A DNA stretch of 64,000 nucleotides, taken from NCBI GenBank assembly GCA_049890115.1, contig JBMHCC010000006.1, positions 1 through 64,000 on the forward strand. Reading direction: 5' to 3'. This DNA is from UBA685 sp049890115 (GTDB lineage: Bacteria; Pseudomonadota; Alphaproteobacteria; Puniceispirillales; Puniceispirillaceae). The number at the start of each line of letters is the position of its first letter. Positions within the stretch are counted from its first letter, which is position 1. The translations under genes were made by a program, and so were the position numbers. Positions 59,649-64,000 of the stretch are shown in pieces. Below the pieces are notes generated by a model. It did no database searches, was not told where the DNA came from, and was given only the letters and a program-made list of their open reading frames with translations.

Positions 59649-62600
59649 TTAGTCACTGGCTTTTTGCACATTACCACCAGAGCCTAGACGGCGCAAAGGT
59701 GACAATAATCGCTTCACAAGCTGTTCTAAATCACGGCCAATGCCTAATGTTGCTGGCACAAGGAATAACACCAAAGCAGTGGTAACCGCCAGCCCAAAGA
59801 CGATTGTGGTGGCCATTGGGATCAAAAACTGTGCTTGCAACGATGTTTCAAACATCAAAGTTGATAGGCCGCCAATGGTCGTCATTGAGGTTAATAAGAC
59901 AGGTCGCAAGCGATCTGTGGCACCTGACACGACTGACTGCTCAAAAGCACCATCTAGCTCTTCGAGCCGTCTTTCAATGGTAGCGACCAGAATAATCGAA
60001 TTATTCACCACAATACCAGACAGGGCAATCAGCGCGAATAGAGACAGGATATTCATTGATAATCCCATCACATAATGACCAACCACAGCACCAATGAGGC
60101 CAAAAGGTATCATAATCATCACGGCAAACGGCCTGCTCCAGCTGGAAAAGACCCATGCTAAGATGACATAGATACAAAGTAAGGCAAGTGTGCCACCTGT
60201 TGACATATCAGCAAAGGCTTCACCTTGTTCTTGGTCACGCCCATCAAAGCGGAACCGCAGGCCTTTTGATGCCACATCCTCAGCCAAACCATCGTTCAAC
60301 AAAGCTTCTTTTGCCTGTGAGGTTGTGATGATTTTATCGTCTAGGTCACCTTGGATAGCGACCTCACGGAACCCATCTTGGCGGCGCACAACACTAAAGC
60401 CTAGACGTGGTTCAATAGTTGCCACATCTGCCAAATCAACAATGCTGCCTTGCGGTGTGATAAGGGTCAAGTCACCAAGCGAATCTGTGGCAATATCGCC
60501 CTTTGGCAATGCCAGACGCACTGTGACTTCTTCATCGCCACGCGGGAAGCGTTTCACCACCGCCCCATCAAGCGCAGAGCGCACCTGGTTACCAACAGAT
60601 GAGACCGTAAAGCCAAGCGACCTGCCAAAAGAAGTCAGCCTGATAATGCGTTCTTCAGCCCCATAATCCAGATTTTCATCAATATCAGTCGTGCCTGGCA
60701 AGGCATCAACAATCTGAACAATATCCAGAGCGCTGGATTTCAGCAATTCCAGATCATTCCCCATAAGACGGATATCTAATTCACGCCCTGGCGGCCCGCC
60801 AGCAGGCGCTCTGACAATCAGCCGCTCCAGCCCTGGCTTTGGCTGAATTTCAGCACGCAAAGCTTCGATAAAACTATCAACACGAACAGAGCGTTCATCA
60901 GCTGTTTTCAGCTCAATCACCATCCCAGCTAGTAATTCATTCGCACCACCTGTTGGTGTGCCTTGATCTCCTGAAAAACTGCCACCAATCTTGGAATAGG
61001 CAAAAGAAATCAGCTCGCTATTATCCTGTGTCAGCCGCTCTTCAACGGTATCAAGGGCGCGTTCAACCTCTTCCAGCATGGTTGCGGTCTGGCTGCGTGT
61101 GGAGCCTGAGGCCATGGTCACATTGGCAAAGACACGATCAGCTTCTGGGGCAGAGAAAAAGACGAAATTCACCCGTCCGCCTGCCATCATACCAACCGCA
61201 AATAGCAAAAGACCTATTGCAAAAGCAAAGGTGACATAGCGGAAACGGAACGCTGCTAGTACCAAATTATAGAAAATAGCATCGCGGAAATAATTAAAAC
61301 CAGCATCGAAATTGCGTCTAAACCAGCTTGGCTGCTGTCTTTTGGACGCGCCATAATGCGCTAAATGGGCTGGCAGAATAAAGAAACATTCGACCAAAGA
61401 TGCCACAAGCACAGCGCATACCACAGCTGGAATTGCGCCAATAATCACCCCAATAATGCCTTTGACCATAAAGAGTGGCAAAAAGGCAGCGACCGTTGTC
61501 AACATGGCAGAAATAACAGGTGGCCCCATTCTCTTTGCTGCCAAAACAGACGCCTCTGAAATCGGTAAATTGCGTTTTTGTTTCAAATATTCGGCATGTT
61601 CACCAATGACAATCGCATCATCAACCACAATCCCAAGTGCCATGATAAGACCAAATAACGAGATCATATTAATTGATTGACCAGATATCAGCATCACTGA
61701 GAATGTCGCCAAAAACGCAACCGGAATACCAGCAGCAACCCAGAAAGCAACACGTGCTGATAGGAATAAAAACAGCACGATTGTCACAATTAATAGACCG
61801 CCTATGCCGTTTTTGATCATCAGGTTAATACGCTCTGAGATCAGAACAGCTGCAATTTCATGCTGATCAAGAGATAGGTTTTCTGGCAATTCTGCTTGCT
61901 TGTCTTTGACATAGTCCTGAACCAGCTGATTGACTGTCAAAGAATCTGATGTCTTGCCACGCTGCACATGCAATTCAACAGCTGGCTGGCCTTTATGATA
62001 TTGCAAGATAGCAGGCATCTGATAGGTATCAGTGACAGTTGCCACATCGCCAAGCAACACATTACTGCCATCGGCACGCGCCAGAATTTCAATTTCGCGG
62101 TACCCATTGGCATCTTTTTCAAGACCAAGAGAGCGCACACGCAACGCACCATCAGCAAAACGCCCTGCTGGCACATCAACAGAAACAGAACTGATGGCAG
62201 ATGATATCGCATTCAAGGTCAGACCAAGGCGAGAGAGTTCATCTTCATTTATCTCAATCAAAATTTCTTCAGATGGCAGACCTAGAATATCAACCTTATC
62301 AACACCAATTTGCAGCAAATCTTCTTTGATGCCTTTTGCATAGAAACGCAGAGCATCTATGGGAAATGGACCATGCAGCACAATGCGGGTAATCGTATCG
62401 CTAAATTCACCCTTAATCACTTTTGGTGCTTCAGCTTCTAGCGGGAAATCAACCTGCCCAACTGCTGCCTCAACATCTGCCAATGCTTTTTGCATATCAG
62501 TGCCAAATTCAAATTCAACCTGTGTCTGGCCAATGCCTTCAAATGAGGTTGATGAGACTTTTTTCACATTGGCAATGGTGCGTAATTCAGGCTCTAATGG

Positions 62601-62801
62601 CTGAATGATATTGCTATCAACATCTTCAGCTGTCGCACCAGACCAGACCACCGACACAGCCACAATTTCAACATCAACATCTGGGAAGAATTGACGGTTC
62701 AGGCGGTCAGCTGAAATGATGCCTGTGATGATCATCACCACCATCACAATATTAGCAGCCGTGCGATGCCTTGCGAAAAATTCAATCATATTTGCAAACA
62801 T
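59649..62801 (-). CDS. RND-family efflux transporter
   Basis: Proton-driven inner-membrane pump of 1050 residues with the usual twelve membrane helices in two halves. The first half contains LFGLIMALGIVVDDAIVIGEHAE (about 380-402, the helix-4 proton-relay Asp pair) and the second MNILSLFALIALSGIVVNNSIIL. AcrB-like porter domains lie between. It belongs to the HAE1-like group and would export drugs, lipids or metabolites with the adaptor encoded just upstream. No outer-membrane TolC gene is nearby. The gene is 24 bases after the adaptor gene. Confidence 0.94.
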   Translation of the reverse strand: MFANMIEFFARHRTAANIVMVVMIITGIISADRLNRQFFPDVDVEIVAVSVVWSGATAEDVDSNIIQPLEPELRTIANVKKVSSTSFEGIGQTQVEFEFGTDMQKALADVEAAVGQVDFPLEAEAPKVIKGEFSDTITRIVLHGPFPIDALRFYAKGIKEDLLQIGVDKVDILGLPSEEILIEINEDELSRLGLTLNAISSAISSVSVDVPAGRFADGALRVRSLGLEKDANGYREIEILARADGSNVLLGDVATVTDTYQMPAILQYHKGQPAVELHVQRGKTSDSLTVNQLVQDYVKDKQAELPENLSLDQHEIAAVLISERINLMIKNGIGGLLIVTIVLFLFLSARVAFWVAAGIPVAFLATFSVMLISGQSINMISLFGLIMALGIVVDDAIVIGEHAEYLKQKRNLPISEASVLAAKRMGPPVISAMLTTVAAFLPLFMVKGIIGVIIGAIPAVVCAVLVASLVECFFILPAHLAHYGASKRQQPSWFRRNFDAGFNYFRDAIFYNLVLAAFRFRYVTFAFAIGLLLFAVGMMAGGRVNFVFFSAPEADRVFANVTMASGSTRSQTATMLEEVERALDTVEERLTQDNSELISFAYSKIGGSFSGDQGTPTGGANELLAGMVIELKTADERSVRVDSFIEALRAEIQPKPGLERLIVRAPAGGPPGRELDIRLMGNDLELLKSSALDIVQIVDALPGTTDIDENLDYGAEERIIRLTSFGRSLGFTVSSVGNQVRSALDGAVVKRFPRGDEEVTVRLALPKGDIATDSLGDLTLITPQGSIVDLADVATIEPRLGFSVVRRQDGFREVAIQGDLDDKIITTSQAKEALLNDGLAEDVASKGLRFRFDGRDQEQGEAFADMSTGGTLALLCIYVILAWVFSSWSRPFAVMIMIPFGLIGAVVGHYVMGLSMNILSLFALIALSGIVVNNSIILVATIERRLEELDGAFEQSVVSGATDRLRPVLLTSMTTIGGLSTLMFETSLQAQFLIPMATTIVFGLAVTTALVLFLVPATLGIGRDLEQLVKRLLSPLRRLGSGGNVQKASD

Positions 62802-62825
62802 ATGCTGACTCCCTAGCGCATTCGC

Positions 62826-63995
62826 TTAAGATGCTTTGGCGCTTTGAACACGCACGCCATCACCAATGGCTGGCAATCTGGTTGCAATTAAAACCTCACC
62901 ATCAGACAGGCCAGTGACATAGATCTCACCTGGCGCACGATGAACCACCTCAACCTGTTTTGATATAGCGATGCCGTCACTATTCACATAAACCAAATTG
63001 TCACCAAATAAGGCCTCTTCTGGGATCTTTGCGACATTATCAAATGACCTGCCAATGAAATTGACTTTGACATAAGCGCCTGGCCTGATTGGTGATTTTT
63101 CGCCATCAATCAGCTCAGCATACAGCCTGCCGCCGCCATCAATTTTATCAAGCTCGGCATTTGTACGTGAAATAAAGGCTTTTGCTTTTGCCACATCGCG
63201 CGCGCCTGATTGCCAAATCACTTCAACAGTCTGGCCAAGCAAAGCTGGGGCATTGGCATAGATTTCCGCCTTTACCACAAACGGCACTTCCATAGAAGAT
63301 GGGTCAGTAATGCGCACCACAGGCACTGATTGCGATGCAATTTGACCAAGCCCGATATTAACAGCAGATAGCGTGCCTGCAAATGGGGCTGTTAATTCTG
63401 AATCTTCAATATCTTTCAAACGTGAGCGTTCAGCGACCTGGAATTGCGCCAGGCGTGAACGTGCAGCAATCAGCTGACTTTCTGTCACTGTCACAGATAA
63501 TTCTGCATCATCAAGATTAGCATCTGACACAACATTTTTAGCAGCCATGCGCTTTGTTCTAGCAAGTGTTTTTTCACGCAAAGCCAACTGCTTTTCAAGC
63601 GATGCAATCTGTGCCATCTCGCCTGCTATCTGGACACGTAATTCATCTAAGGCAAGCTGATAGCGCGCTGTATCTAGCTTCACCAATATCTCACCAGCTT
63701 TCACCTTGGCACCATTTAACAAAGATGGTGATACCCAATTCACCTCTCCAGACACAACAAAGCGCAACTCAGCTTGGCGTGATGCTACAACTGTGCCAAA
63801 TGCGCTTTCAACTGGCTGTGCTGCCCCATTGGTCACGCTAAATTCTTTGATCGTCCAAATTTGGGGCCTTGCTGTTTCAGCTTCGACCACAGGTTTGGTT
63901 GACAAGAGGTAATTATAGAGTGCGATAAAGCCGCCAAGGACGATGAGTGCTGGCAAACCGCGCACCAAAAAACCAACTATAATTTTCTTTATCAT
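62826..63995 (-). CDS. RND efflux periplasmic adaptor (membrane fusion protein)
   Basis: HlyD/AcrA-type adaptor of 389 residues linking the RND pump to an outer-membrane channel. An N-terminal membrane anchor (about 9-29) is followed by a lipoyl half-motif (VGEILVKLDTARY near 106), a coiled-coil hairpin (about 120-195), the second lipoyl half (LTAPFAGTLSAVNIGLGQ near 205-222) and a beta barrel. Only five bases of the window precede the start, so a regulator or promoter upstream is not visible. Confidence 0.92.
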   Translation of the reverse strand: MIKKIIVGFLVRGLPALIVLGGFIALYNYLLSTKPVVEAETARPQIWTIKEFSVTNGAAQPVESAFGTVVASRQAELRFVVSGEVNWVSPSLLNGAKVKAGEILVKLDTARYQLALDELRVQIAGEMAQIASLEKQLALREKTLARTKRMAAKNVVSDANLDDAELSVTVTESQLIAARSRLAQFQVAERSRLKDIEDSELTAPFAGTLSAVNIGLGQIASQSVPVVRITDPSSMEVPFVVKAEIYANAPALLGQTVEVIWQSGARDVAKAKAFISRTNAELDKIDGGGRLYAELIDGEKSPIRPGAYVKVNFIGRSFDNVAKIPEEALFGDNLVYVNSDGIAISKQVEVVHRAPGEIYVTGLSDGEVLIATRLPAIGDGVRVQSAKAS

Positions 63996-64000
63996 AACGA

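Overview
The window reads as chromosomal DNA of a marine alphaproteobacterium with an AT-leaning, compact genome. The alphaproteobacterial signals are MmcB, DUF2794, DUF3126, a DUF1127 gene flanked by CCUCCUCCC-type hairpins, a fused IolC-DUF2090 protein and an FrcBCA-like sugar ABC transporter. A SAR116/Puniceispirillales-like bacterium would fit, but that is inference; no rRNA is present to test it.

Layout. (1) 64-6923 holds the inner-membrane part of a type IV pilus / MSHA-like or type II secretion-like machine: a PilM-PilN fusion, a PilO-like protein with a Gln/Met/Pro-rich tail, a SPOR/PilP-like periplasmic protein, the GspE/PilB ATPase and the GspF/PilC platform. A CHASE2 adenylate cyclase and a TPR/beta-barrel protein follow (6933-10395). 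(2) 10412-14273 is a MoxR - DUF58 - transglutaminase (TgpA-like) operon. (3) 14496-22000 carries small stand-alone genes: a diiron HD protein, a FecR-domain protein, a SET-domain protein, a DUF1127 gene with its RNA hairpins, MmcB, a SOUL protein, a truncated globin and several short conserved proteins, followed by tRNA-Val. (4) 22368-28299 is housekeeping: an N-formylglutamate amidohydrolase-like protein, yfgM-bamB-der in the same order as in E. coli, and small alphaproteobacterial DUF genes.

(5) 28315-49522 is a sugar and inositol catabolic island. One long leftward unit starts at 42437 and runs: substrate-binding protein, a hairpin, permease, ATPase, RpiR regulator, iolC-DUF2090, iolD, iolB, a PhyH dioxygenase, iolE, a second PhyH dioxygenase, a second PfkB kinase, a second IolB-like protein and a class II aldolase. 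Around it lie iolG, a second Gfo/Idh/MocA dehydrogenase, an SDR, an aldo-keto reductase and xylA-xylB. Together these would import a cyclitol or sugar, oxidise it, dehydrate and hydrolyse the ring product, isomerise it, phosphorylate it and cleave it. The unit has two kinases, two isomerases and two possible aldolases, plus two Fe(II)/2-oxoglutarate-type dioxygenases that the standard myo-inositol pathway does not need. This is the best candidate in the window for an undescribed pathway, perhaps for a methylated or otherwise modified inositol. No iolA (malonate-semialdehyde dehydrogenase) is present.

(6) 49587-55455 holds a DMT permease, an unrecognised protein, a 27-codon ORF with an extremely strong ribosome-binding site and its own terminator, an FkbM-type methyltransferase, a PQQ-type sugar dehydrogenase, a Wzz-like protein, a class I methyltransferase and a small membrane protein. 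(7) 55637-63995 holds guaA, guaB, rlmE and an RND efflux pump with its adaptor, all leftward. No CRISPR array, insertion sequence or prophage was seen.
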